A DNA stretch of 64,000 nucleotides from Corydoras sp. C115. Lineage: Eukaryota > Chordata > Actinopteri > Siluriformes > Callichthyidae. The notes beneath the pieces are model-generated. The model was not told the origin of the DNA. It made no database searches and saw only the letters and a list, made by a program, of their open reading frames with translations. This document shows positions 1 to 11,367 of the stretch, one piece after another. The stretch is taken from contig JAFMOC010000086.1 in assembly GCA_019802505.1 (NCBI GenBank), positions 930,001 through 994,000 of the forward strand. Reading direction: 5' to 3'. Made by a program: the position numbers and the translations under genes. Numbering within the stretch: the first letter of the stretch is position 1; the number at the start of each line of letters is the position of its first letter.

Positions 1-1476
1 GGTTTTTGTGTGTTTGTTAGATGTTTTTATCACATTCAGAAATATAATTGCAATCATATTATGAGTAACAAAAGCTTTTATTGACAGTTAGAATGAGTTA
101 ATGCAGCAAGTCAGTATTTTCAGTGTTGACCCTTCTTCTTCAGGACCTCTGCAATTCTCCCTGGCATGCTCTCAATCAACTTCTGGACCAAATGCTGACT
201 GATAGCAGTCCATTCTTGCACAATCAATGCTTGCATTTTGTCAGAATGTGTAGGTTTTTGTTTGTACACCCGTCTCAATGGGATTAAGATCTGGGGAGTT
301 TCCAGGCCATGGACGCAAAATATCTATGTTTTGTTCCCCGAGCCATGTAGTTATCACCTTTGCTTTATGACAAGGTGCTCCATCATGCTGGAAAAGGCAT
401 TGTTGATCACCAAACTGCTCTTGGATGGTTGGGAGAAATTGCTCTCGGAGGACATTCTGGTACCATTCCTTATTCATGGCTGTTTTTTTTCTCTCAAGAC
501 TGTGAGAGAGCCGATTCCCTTGGCTGAGAAGCGACCCCACACGTGAATGGTTTCAGGATGCTTTACAGTTGGCATGAGACAAGACTGGTGGTAGCGCTCA
601 CCTCGTCTTCTCCGAATAAGCTGTTTTCCAGATGTCCCAAACAATCGGAAAGGGGATTCATCAGAGAAAATGACTTTACCCCAGTCCTCAGCAGTCCACT
701 CCCTGTACCTTTTGCAGAATATCAGTCTGTCCCTGATGTTTTTTTCTGGAGAGAAGTGGCTTCTTTGCTGCCCTCCTTGAGACCAGGCCTTGCTCCAAGA
801 GTCTCTGCCTCACAGTGCGTGCAGATGCACTCCTGCCTGCTGCCATTATTGAGCAAGCGCTGCACTGCTGGTAGCCCGATCCCACAGCTGAAACACATTT
901 AAGAGACGGTCCTGGTGCTTGCTGGTCTTTCTTGGGCACCCTGGAGCCTTTTTGGCAACAATGGAACCTCTCTGCTTGAAGTTCTTGATGATGCGATAGA
1001 TTGTTGACTGAGGTGCAATCTTTCTAGCTGCAATACTCTTCCCTGTTAGGCCATTTTTGTGCAGTGCAATGATGACTGCACGTGTTTCTTTAGAGATAAC
1101 CATGGTTAATAGAAGAGAAACAATGATGCCAAGCACCAGCCTCCTTTTAAAGTGTCCAGTGGTGTCATTCTTACTTAATCATGACAGATTGATCTCCAGC
1201 CCTGTCCTCATCAACACCCACACCTGTGTTAATGGAGCAATCACTGAAACGATGTTAGCTGGTCCTTTTAAGGCAGGGCTGCATTGAAGTTGAAATGTGT
1301 TTTGGGGAATAAAGTTCATTTTCTAGGCAAATATTGACATTGCAATTAATTGCTGTTAAGATGATCACTCTTTATAACATTCTGTAGTATATGCAAATTG
1401 CCATTATAAAAACTGAAGCAGTAGACTTTGTAAAAATTAATATTTGTATCATTCTCAAAACTTTTGGCCATGACTG
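1..1476 (-). mobile_element. Tc1-like DNA transposon, decayed, cut by window start
   Basis: The right end at 1459-1476 reads, on the minus strand, CAGTCATGGCCAAAAGTT, with the target TA at 1477-1478. This is a typical fish Tc1-type terminal repeat. The body holds a broken Tc1 transposase on the minus strand. The opposite terminal repeat is not in the window, so the element continues to the left. The sequence from 1104 to 1476 is terminal and 5' untranslated sequence, and 1-119 is 3' untranslated sequence. Confidence 0.88.
120..1103 (-). pseudogene. Tc1-like transposase pseudogene
   Basis: Broken coding region for a Tc1/mariner transposase, which cuts and pastes DNA flanked by its terminal repeats. 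The start MVISKETR is at 1103, followed by an HTH region (IALHKNGLTGKSIA). The reading then jumps frame at least three times. The first catalytic Asp is in VIFSDESPF near 690-670. The second is in FQHDGAPCH, and the Glu is in SPDLNPIE near 290. The C-terminus ends KKKGQH with the stop at 120-122. About 328 codons would be a normal family length. In the uninterrupted frame I count 35 residues between the second Asp and the Glu, where ordinary Tc1 has 34. Frame is lost directly after the Glu. It cannot make an active enzyme. Confidence 0.9.
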
Positions 1477-2008
1477 TACATAGTTCTTGTTCTGTCTGGA
1501 GTACACTTAATCAGAATAAAAGAACATAATTGAATTTTAAAAATTGTCAAATTATGTAACAGATTTACGTTTTCTAGATTTACTGTTCAGTTAAGATTTG
1601 TAATAGACATCATGCAGCCAGCCACGTAGATTATGACTTTGTTTTGGTCTTAGCACCAGTTTCCTATAGTTTCCACTTTTACAATTTGAGATATTTAATA
1701 TTCTATATGTAATGGGCCATCTTTTTATCAGATTTTAGCAAAGATATTTTGATCGTATGTGTGTACGCTCTACATACCATGTATACGCACTATTATTTAA
1801 TGGAGCAGGCATTGTATGTAATAATGTCCAGTGATTATAATATTGTAGCCAATGTCCTTTAAAGATTAGAGAACTACAGCAACAATTGTATCTGTATCAG
1901 CTGGGTTTTTTTTCTGCATCAGCTCCATTGTGAATTCCCATTACAGTGGGTCAATTGAGTAAGCTAACTGACCATGACTCAAAGTTATTGGTGCTGGACT
2001 ACCAGGGA

Positions 2009-2051
<43 letters not shown>

Positions 2052-3697
2052 TTGAAATCTTCTAAGTTCACTTGTGTAACAAAAAATAGAAATGTTGGAA
2101 AACTAGGTTGGAAAACTAGGAAATATTCTGTCAGGGGCAGTACACAGTGAAGTAAACTAGCTAACTACATTGTCACAAAGCTGCTTTACTGTGTTGTAAG
2201 CCTTTAAACCCCCAAAAAGCAAGCCAAAGCAACAGTGGCAAGAGAAAACTTGCTGGTGTGTTATTTAAAGGAAGAAACCTTGGGAGGATCAAGGCTCAGT
2301 TGAGGATTAAGTAAGCATTGTGGCTGAAGAAGTCTGTGTATCTTAGCACATTGAGTAGAATAACAGGTTTGTTTTTGGGTGGTGTGTGTGTGTGTATGTA
2401 TGCGTCTAGATTTAACAGATACTGCAGAAAGACTAAGCAAATATGTATTATGCATTTTTTTGTATTATGCAACTTACTGTAAATATAGGGACACATTTTA
2501 ACCAATCACAGTACATTTTTCCTCCTGATCTGGATTAAAGAAAGGAAGGAAGATGGGAAGATATTTTTGGTCCTTTTTTATTCCTGTGGCATTTGCTGCA
2601 GTGTTTGAGCTTTTTTTAAAAATTTATACAGTAACATTTTTTTTGCTTTTTTAACCTGCAAAATTTCTATACATGAAACACTGTTTACTAAAACATGTGT
2701 GAATGGCAAAAGTGAATAGGCAACTGCACATTAATAAACTTAAACTCAGGCAATCACAGTACAACTTAATGATATCTTCTACAGAAAGCTCTAGCAAAAT
2801 CATAAGCATTAAACACATTTTAATACATTTTTGCATTTATTAAGATTATAATTTTTATTTCCTTGCTTTAGGATGTTATCTGACATACTGCTTAATTTAG
2901 CTAATTAATGAAATGCTAATAAATCAATTTGGCTTTTTTTAATTATTATTTATTTATTTATTTTTAACTTTTAAATGGATACTTATTTAAACAGCTAACC
3001 ATGTAATCATAACACTGGCTATATTGTTTCTAAAGTAATAAAATGACAGCTTTATTGAAAGTAGTTATGGATACTAGCCTGGACCAAGGATACTTTATTA
3101 CTTTCAGTTAATAGCTTTTGGTTAGCAATTTTAAACGCACCTGCAGTGCTGTGCTGCTCAGAAAATCTTTGTTGTGAACTGTTCATAGAATGTATTTTAC
3201 TCAGCAGAGGTGTGAGTATGCACATATAACAGATGGTGTTTTCTTAATATCAGTAATGGTCATGTAAAATCTTTAAAAATGCATCCTGGTAGAGCAATGC
3301 TGCAAAAGATTTTGGTTGTACACAAGACCTGAATTGGAAGCGATGCAGAATGTTCTACAACAGACTTAAATGTAGTGCAATTTGTCATGGTTTTTACCTT
3401 AATAGTTTAAAAATCACATATTTAACTTTAACTTTTACCTTCTTTTGTCGTAGCCCTGTTATAAAAGGGAAATAATGAATGATAATCTCAAAGTGTCATT
3501 TCCTCCTTGTCTTTATGGTGAATGACATGAACAGTATACAAAAGTTGCCACAAAATGTTTACATACTAAATCTACCAAAATAAACAATTTTATTTAACAT
3601 TTCTTTGCTTATCATCATTCACAAAATTACAAAAACATAAAGGGTATATATTGCAGAATACTGCAATTTAGTGCACTAATATTTCCCTTTTTTTAAT
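1477..3697. other. Noncoding, presumed ppm1l intron 1
   Basis: AT-rich sequence with no credible gene. It contains a (TTA)n microsatellite near 2010-2052 and short homopolymer runs. Open frames here are short, low-complexity and lack recognisable domains. Confidence 0.6.
2010..2052. repeat. (TTA)n microsatellite
   Basis: About 14 uninterrupted ATT/TTA triplets. Confidence 0.97.
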
Positions 3698-3706
3698 TTT
3701 AAACTT

Positions 3707-4054
3707 CCATCCATCCATCCATCCATTATCTTCCGCTTTATCCTCTATTAGGTTCGCGGTGGGGTTCCCCATGCCCATCCAGGGGACAACGTCTCGGGCG
3801 CTGGGCAGATACACCCAGGACAGGGCGCCAATCTATCGCTGGGCACACACTCACTCACACAAACACATCCTATAGGGGCAATTTTGGAGAACTCAATTGA
3901 CTTGATCCATGTTTTTGGACTGTGGTCAGGAAACCGGAGAACCTGGAGGAAACCCATGCGGACACAGGGAGAACATGGAAACTCCACCCAGATGGGGATT
4001 TGAACCAGGAATCCCTAGTGCTGAGAGGCGAACGTGCTAACCACTAAGCCTTAC
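3707..4054 (-). mobile_element. tRNA-head SINE, full length
   Basis: Minus-strand copy of the SINE family that recurs across this window. Its tRNA-like head lies on the right, and the (GGAT)n tail is seen as tccatccatcc at 3707-3725. A 9-bp direct repeat tttaaactt at 3698-3706 and 4055-4063 is the likely target duplication. The B box is slightly altered (ggatttgaacc). An intermediate-age copy. Confidence 0.85.
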
Positions 4055-4063
4055 TTTAAACTT

Positions 4064-5260
4064 ATTAATCCAAAATATTAATACATCAATATGGATTTAT
4101 TATAATTTAATAATTTTTAGATAACAATGCTTTATAACATCAATACTTCTCTTTATGTACCAGTTTCCAATTATACAAAAACATAAATTTTATTTTTTTA
4201 AATAAAAGCAACACTGTGTTCTAACACACATTTCAGTTGACTGATGCTTATGTGACTAATACAATGTTTTATTCTCATAAGAATTTGAATTAATAGCAGC
4301 ACACGCCATATTTAATTAAATTCAATTAAACGCCATGCTGGCTATCTCACTGCCGATTAAAGCTAACACATTTAACTTTATTTAACACTTTAATGTTTTT
4401 ACCAGCAAAACACAGTGCAAGTATAGACTGGTTGTGACTCATGTTTGAGAGAGATATTTGTGTTAATGCTTCGTTTACCTGTTATAAAAGGGTAATAATG
4501 AAAGAAAAACTCAATGTGTCGCCTCCTCCATGTCTTTATGGTGAATGAGGAGAGACACCGTGAGAGTAACTCCTTTAAACTGAAACCGGCAATGCATTTA
4601 GTCGTTACTCACAGAAAACAGATCAACTTCCCTTTTTGTTTTTAGTTACAAAATGATAGTTTTTAACAAAACTTTCCTTTTTCACAATAAACAAAAAATA
4701 ATAATGTGACTAGCCATGGTGACTAGCCAACAGAAAGAGAATTTTACCAAGTCACTTTTTCCTATTTTTATAATGTAATTAGTTATACAATTAAGGTATT
4801 TTTAATAAGTTTTGCATATTTCCACTTCTTTACATTCTTCTTTTGCACCTTTATTTTTTAATTCTAACTGCATTTTTTTTACTCTAGCCGAAAGCTTAGT
4901 GATAGTGAGGATTAGTTGTAAGATGTTTAAACTGTATTGTAAGAGAAGATTGTTGTATCTTCATTTATTGATCACATAATTCTGTTTAATTTAAATTCTT
5001 AAATAGTATTCATGAACCACTTTTTATACCTCAACCCAGTAGCAGAGTTCTTTTGAGAACCATTCAATTCAGTCATAAGGCAGCTATGCCTGTGGATCAC
5101 ATGGCCAGGCTAGTAACTGACAATGAGATAACGCGACTGATAGTGAAAAGAGTTTCATTACACACACTTTTTTTTTTCTTCCTATTCGGCTGTGTAACGG
5201 TAGAAATGGTTATTCACAGAATATGCATAAATGACCTGGGGTAAAATAAGGTAATAAAAA
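4064..5260. other. Noncoding, no feature recognised
   Basis: AT-rich intronic sequence with no coding signal, terminal repeats or tandem array that I can recognise. Confidence 0.5.
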
Positions 5261-5600
5261 TCGGCTCTGGGTTGCACCACTATAGGATAGCAGGTAGAAC
5301 ACACGTCCAATTCTCAGCACTGGGGATCCAGATTTGAATCCCAATCTGGGTGGAGTTTCCATAATTTTCCTTTATCCTTGTGCATTTTCCCCAGTTTGGA
5401 CACGGGGCAGTTCAAAGGTGTGTGCATGTCTGTGTGACTGAATGTTTTCAGTGATGGATTGGTGCCGTCCTGAGTGTATCTGCCCAGCGTCCAAAACATT
5501 CTCTTTGGGATGTGAATAAGGAACCCCCCCCCCTACAGACACACACCACCACCACCACCCTCAGCAACTCTAATAGAGGATTAGGCCAAAGATAATGAGA
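5261..5600 (+). mobile_element. tRNA-head SINE, old diverged copy
   Basis: Recognisable from the B-box region (gatttgaatccc), the core phrase ctgggtggagtttcc, the segment gtatctgcccagcg, and the end agaggattaggccaaagataatgag. The head is badly mutated, and a C-run plus CCA repeats near 5527-5560 expand the 3' part. No target duplication was seen. One of the oldest copies here. Confidence 0.75.
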
Positions 5601-5646
5601 ATTGGTTTTGATTATTTTTTTCAAATAATGGGCTCACTGATGTTAT

Positions 5647-5777
5647 CCATCCATTATCTTCCGCTTTATCCTCTAATAGGGTCGTGGGGGAGTTCCCCAT
5701 GCCCATCCAGTGGAGAACGTTTCGGGTGCTGGGCAGATACATCCAGGATAGGTTGCCAATCTATTGCTGACAAAGTA
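5647..5777 (-). mobile_element. tRNA-head SINE, 3' fragment only
   Basis: Contains the tail (ccatccatta), the phrase ttccgctttatcctcta, and the conserved gggcagatacatccaggat block. It stops where the middle of the SINE would follow. The tRNA-like head is missing, so this is a 5'-truncated minus-strand copy. Confidence 0.8.
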
Positions 5778-7202
5778 TAATATTTAACTTTCAAATCTAG
5801 TGCAGTGAAAGTACTGTATTTAGGAGCATCAAACAGAAATGTTGTATTCCATAAATTTAAGTTGAAATACAATACTTGATTAAATGTACCTAATACTATT
5901 TTTATAGTTGTTGAAACATTTTTTAATTGGTTTAAATGTGATACCACTATGATACAAAGCCATTTTAATTAAACTCTTTGTTTTGTTTAAAGCTAGTTTT
6001 CCTTTTTAGAGTCTCCCAAAATCCCATGCTGAAGCTGAGGGCTTTATATTAAAAAAAAAAAAAAAAAAAACTTCAGACTTCAGTTCTGGTCATGCATCCA
6101 AGTCCTCACAGACATTCTTGCCTTATTAGTACATAGATCTGACTGACCTGGACCTCTTGGTTTCAGACATATGCTTCTTTTACATGCTTCTTATCAATAG
6201 CACTGAAATAAAACCCTGACCTCGTGATTATTTTTGTCTTTGTTTGTGAGGTGGAGAATTTGGGGTAGAGTCCTGCCATGAACTATTGATTTGATTTTAA
6301 CTGAGCTTACTATCAGGTGAATTTTACTCTCTCTAGCTCTCAATATGTGTGATGCATGAACCTTCAGGCTTTTCTAGTACAGCAAGTGACTAATATTTCT
6401 TCATAAATGCAACTCTTAAGATTTGACTTGTGTTATTTTAAGGCGTGTTTGACCAAAAGACCAGTTCTTAGAGCTGTAATAAACACCAGGCTATTCAACA
6501 TTTCAGAACAGCTGCGTGTTCAAATGTATGCTTTTTTTTTTTTTTACTTTAAGTAGTTAAAATTACTGCTGCATTATAAAAAACAAGTCATTTAAGGGGT
6601 GAGGTACTGTGATGCTTTCAGAGGAAAGCAACACGCCCACCAACCATTTTTTCATAAAGCCACAGTATTATAATTGGCAGTTAAATGTTTAGACTTGTAC
6701 TACCTGTTTTATTAGTGTTATATGCTGTTGAAAGTAAAATTGTTTGTTAATCAAATAAAGCAAACTTTCAAAACAAAATTAATTACGAGTCACATGCTTT
6801 TTATTAGTAGGTGAAATTAAATATTAGTAAGTGGATCTAATTTGTATTTATGTGGTGGCACCAAATTTTGTTAACTAATGCTTTCCCTTTACCCTCAATA
6901 ACATTAAGTCAGGAAGAGTGGGGGTCCAAATAAGCATAACTTGTCAATCAACAACTTAACTGGGACTTAATGAAGACATGAACCAAGCAGACGACAACAC
7001 TGGCAACGCTAAATTAATAAAAGTATGAGCCGAACTGTCTGAAAAACAAGAATAAGCCTAAAAGACCAAAAAAAAGTAATTGACAGGTACTTCAGATGAA
7101 TCACATGAAAAGATGAAACATAATGGCTGCAATTAAAAGAATTAGAAACCGAAATTTAAAATTAATGGCTGGTGTTTTGAAAGTCCTGGGGGCCATAAGT
7201 AC
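5778..7202. other. Noncoding, presumed intron
   Basis: No recognisable gene or element. A poly-A run lies at about 6050-6070 and a poly-T run at about 6532-6545. Confidence 0.5.
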
Positions 7203-8207
7203 TAGTGATCGACCGATATGGGTTTTTTAATGGCCGGTGCCGATATTTAGACGACAGAAGTGGCCGATGGCCGATATATAAAGCCGATATTACCAGTTTT
7301 TATTGCAACTAATAAAGTACAATAATAATAATAATAATAATAATAATAGCAGATAGCAGCATCTTTTTAGAATGAACATTTATTGATGAACCTTGCACAA
7401 TGCACACAGAACAACATTCAATGAACATTCAATGAGCCAATTTAGCTAATTTAGATAAATAAATAAAATATTAACAAACAAATATTGTAGTTTGTAGTGT
7501 TAAAAAAAGTACTTTAAAATTAAATGAACTGAACTTTGAACTTAGTTCAAAATTAAAATTGTGAACGTTGAACATGAAATGTTCACTTTGAGCATGTATG
7601 AACTGAACTTGTGCCAGTTCACAGCTTTCTGAACTAGTTCAACACTGCCTGTAAGCTAGCGTCAGTGCTAGTGATATATATAGTGTTAGCTAGCCAGTTT
7701 AACAAAATCGCCCTAATTATACAAACAGTAAACACTGTATATGTTACAAATAGCATCCCGGAACATTATTATAGCGTTAGCTAGCGCTAATTAGTATTAG
7801 TTGGCCAGTTTAACTGTTCAAGTGGTTGCTAAGGTTACAGTTCCAAATAGAACTATTGGCATTTTCTCTTTAAATAACATAATCGTTTTAATTATGCAGA
7901 CAGTAAACACTTTTTACATTACAAAGAGCAGCCAGTAACAAATACTGAGAGTTGAAAGAGAAACTGTTTTCTCTCATGGTCCAACGATCCATTGCCTTGA
8001 GCATTGAGTGACGTTCTGCCGGAAGAACAATAGGGGCCACTCTAAGCAAAAGTTAGATCAAATGACTGTATTCAGTCATTGAACCAGAATGACGGAGCTG
8101 CCCACAGTAGGCATTGTTTAAATATCATATATCGGCCGATGTCGATTATCTAAAAATGCCAAAAATCGGCCCGGTTAATCGGCCAGCCGATCAATTGGTC
8201 GATCACT
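7203..8207 (+). mobile_element. Nonautonomous DNA element with GATCGACC ends, copy 1
   Basis: A unit of about 1 kb begins tagtgatcgaccgatatggg and ends ggtcgatcact, so the outer 11-12 bases are inverted repeats. Both subterminal regions are crowded with the palindromic motif atcggccgat and its variants. A second copy in opposite orientation lies at 11051-13860. No transposase coding was seen. Copy 2 is flanked by TA on both sides, while copy 1 has TA on one side and TC on the other, so the target duplication is uncertain. I do not recognise the superfamily. It contains a (TAA)n tract at 7318-7348. Confidence 0.75.
7318..7348. repeat. (TAA)n microsatellite inside the element
   Basis: About ten AAT/TAA triplets. 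The inverted sister copy has a shorter (TTA)n tract at 13729-13743, so the tract is part of the element and has changed length. Confidence 0.95.
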
Positions 8208-8510
8208 CATCTCGATGACCCGTCCAGTGGAAAAGTAGATCTCGGGCCAGAAAAGTGTGCTCAAACTTGTACATCATGTAAAACCAGTTTGAAGAATTAA
8301 ACATGCCGGGAAAGAAAAAAAGTTTATATGGTTGAGAATGATGAGTAGCTATTATAGTTATTATTAATTATAGCTTTAACAAATACCTGTTGTAAAAAAA
8401 AAAAAAGGGGGGGGGGGCAGCATCGAATAACAAGCAATCAGGTTTGATGAATTTACAGTATAGTTGGTTTTCTCAATGGCTTCTGACTTGTGTTCTCAAG
8501 TCGCTTGTAA

Positions 8511-8570
8511 GTTGTAAGTCGCTTTGGATAAAAGCGTCTGCTAAATGACTAAATGTAAATGTAAATGTAA
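8511..8570 (+). mobile_element. L2-type retroposon 3' tail
   Basis: Contains gtcgctttggataaaagcg followed by tctgctaaatg and then three taaatg-type repeats. This stem-loop plus short tandem tail is the known 3' end shared by fish L2-clade LINEs (UnaL2 type) and their partner SINEs. No body of the parent element is evident upstream. It is a relic. Confidence 0.75.
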
Positions 8571-9151
8571 TAGTTATTGCCAGAAGTTAAAATCAGCAGG
8601 GGCCAAGTAAAGAGATCAAAATATAAATAATGATGGATGAAAGCAAACAGAAATGCTTAAAAAAATTTTTCGGACTAATTTGCTTTGTAGAAATTGTGAG
8701 AGTAAGTTGGAGAAGATTTCTGTTTAGCTTGACCACTGTGTACACTACTGTGTAGAACTTCTGTATGTGTATACAGGTGTTTTAGAATTTATGTGTGTGA
8801 GATTATAACCAGTTATTTTGGATTATTTCTTTTTGAACTTAAACATTGATGATGAAGGTTTAATAAAGCTGTGTCTGCACTGTAGTAAACCTCTACCTTA
8901 ATTCTTAATAAGCATAGGGATAGGCTTTAGCAATGCTCCTCATGAAATAGGCCTGCCTATATATACATAAATAAAATACAGTATTTTGCAAATGGCATTA
9001 TTAATGGAAAACTATACCTTTTTATCTCATGTTTCTTGAACGGGTACAAAAACGACTAAAATTGTTTTTGGCGTAAAGTTCTCAACTTACAGCAAGGTTT
9101 TACATTTAATTCCTATGCAGGGTTCTTTCTGCGTGGAGCTTGCATTCTCCT

Positions 9152-9587
9152 TGTCACTCACGCTCCCTCTGTAGTGCACTCTGGTGAGGGAATGTCACCT
9201 GTTTCCTCGAGTCACTGTCCGTCCATCACCTTTTCTGGGCTTCCTTGATTTGTCATTTCTGGTTTTAGTGTTTATAAGCTCTGTTTCCGGGTTTCTTCCT
9301 CGCGTCGCATCACGCTCACATGCTACATGTGCTCTCTGTATCTAGGATTTATCTGCTGTTGTTATTTGTGCTTCTCTGGTGGACTTTCTGTGTTGGTGAT
9401 CGTCATCATCGTGGGTTATGCAGTTTGCCTGTTTTGTTTCGTTTGTTTTTTCTCTGCATATAATGCGGTGGTTATTTTTTGTTTTTCTTTGGTTTGTTTT
9501 TTCCGCTCTCCGTGGAGAATCTCACCTTGTGCTAATAAACAGCATCGCTTTGATCTGTGATCGCACTACTTTATTACGCCATTGACA
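9152..9587 (+). mobile_element. Solo LTR with 5-bp target duplication
   Basis: A 436-bp unit begins TGTCAC and ends TTGACA, so it has the TG...CA ends of an LTR. It is flanked by the direct repeat ctcct at 9147-9151 and 9588-9592. A TATA-like tataag lies at 9273-9278 and a poly-A signal aataaa at 9534-9539, in the correct order for a plus-strand LTR. No internal retroelement sequence is attached, which fits recombination between the two LTRs of an older insertion. The Gypsy or ERV class cannot be decided from the LTR alone. An open frame across it (9327-9560) is hydrophobic, low-complexity and not a gene. Confidence 0.8.
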
Positions 9588-9592
9588 CTCCT

Positions 9593-11050
9593 CTTGTGTC
9601 TGAATGGATTTTTTTTAGATTTATTCTACAGACCAAAACCATTATAGTAGTGGGAAAAAAAACATGAATCAAAACATTTAGTGCATAAATAACTGCTACC
9701 GTGTTCCTACCATGGCCTGACCAATTTTGTCTATATTTAAGTACACTCAGTATTTGAGGTACCACCATTTGTTTGAGTAACATCAGAAAAGCAATAATTA
9801 TATTCCTCTCAACACTGGGTTCCCTACACTGCTAAATACTCCTCTACCTTAGCATTGCACAGGAATTTTAACAGGTTCAGAGTTGATGTTTATTGCATCA
9901 TCTGCTCTGACTAGAACATTTTTTTTCAACTTAATAAAATGAACTATGACCTGCTGAAGTATCAAACCTAAAAGAAGGCAAGAACTGGCATGTTCAAATC
10001 TTCTATTTTTGAATGTAATAAATTAGTCCTCAGGGACTTTCATGGGTTGTACCCAGTCAGGAATAAGGGGCTAATGCAAGAACACATTTTGATGTACCAA
10101 GACTCTTATTATTTAACCCATTGTAACATACACATGACATTTTCACTTATAACAGGGGTATAACTGCTGTGTGCCAGAATGACACATACTTGCTATTACT
10201 GTGTGCTTATCCAGCATGTGATTGGAAATGTGCTGCTTTACATTAAAATATCAAATAAATAGAAGTTATACAGCTCCATTGTTGAGAGGTCAACTGAAAA
10301 TGACCAGAGAGGTTTATATTGACATAATGGCTTCCTTTGTCTTAAAGCAGTTTTAAAAAGGTAACATAGGAAACATAGGAAGTTCATATTGACTTTTTAT
10401 TGACTTGAACAATTTTCTATCAAATGAACACTTCCTTTTTATTTGAGATTGTGATTGATTGTGAATAATGTCACAATGGTTGCAACTTCAATAATAATTG
10501 TTATCCATTATGATCCTGACACCCAATAACGCGCTGGCACACTATATTAACACCAAGTAGACTAAGTAATTAAACATTTATAAAAAATAAAAAATGCATT
10601 TTTCATGTAGTGTAGGAGAATATATGAACAATAAATGTTTGCTTTTGCAGGCATAGCTTGGCAAACGGCTCACGAAGCACATCTTAAAAGGCTACGCACA
10701 TCCAGGAATTGCCCCCATTTTAGCAAAGAATCTTGCCAACATGACAAGCTGGAAAAGGTAGTCTTAGGTCCCACCAAGCAACCCATCCATTCCATAGTAA
10801 CCTTTACAAAAACTCATCTTTATACCACCTGTAAGGTGTTTGTGTACAGCTTACAAATCCCACCCACATGCATCCATAGATGTAAATGTCACAACAGCCA
10901 ATAGTCTAAAAACAGGACCCAGGACAGTAGCAGCGAAATACAGTATGTCATTAAAAAGGACTGGGGGAGTGCAGAGTGCTGAAAATTATGTTTGCATTAG
11001 CTTTTTAAAATGATATATGAAAAAAATGTTAGCATTGCACAAGTACTTAT
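9593..11050. other. Noncoding, presumed intron
   Basis: No gene or element recognised. A short tandem aacatagga duplication lies near 10361-10380. The open frame at 10635-10904 has no recognisable domain. Confidence 0.5.
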
Positions 11051-11367
11051 TAGTGATCGACCGATTGATCAGCTGGTCGATTAATCGGGCTGATTTTTGG
11101 CATTTTTAGATAATCGACATCGGCCGATATATGAGCGCACAAGGCCGATATTTAAACAATGCCTACAGGCAACACTGTGGGCAGCTCTGTCATTCTGGCT
11201 CAATGACTGAATACAGTAATTTGATCTAACTTTTGCTTAGAGTGGCCCCTATTGTTCTTCCTGCAGAACGTCACTCAATGCTCAAGGCAATGGATCGTTG
11301 GATCATGAGAGAAAACGGTTTCTCTTTCAACTCTCAGTATTTGTTACTGGCTGCTCTTTGTAATGTA

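Noticed and set aside
3709..3725. Short regular ccatccat repeats as a CRISPR-like or satellite array
   Set aside because: They are SINE 3' tails. No spacers or conserved repeats of CRISPR size were seen, and the window is eukaryotic.
8208..8250. gtagatctcggg next to the GATCGACC element as part of a third transposon
   Set aside because: Only a dozen bases resemble similar text near 13861 and 14861. No ends or target duplication could be defined.
9327..9560. 77-codon hydrophobic, Cys-rich and Phe-rich frame
   Set aside because: It lies wholly inside the solo LTR and its composition follows the T-rich LTR sequence.
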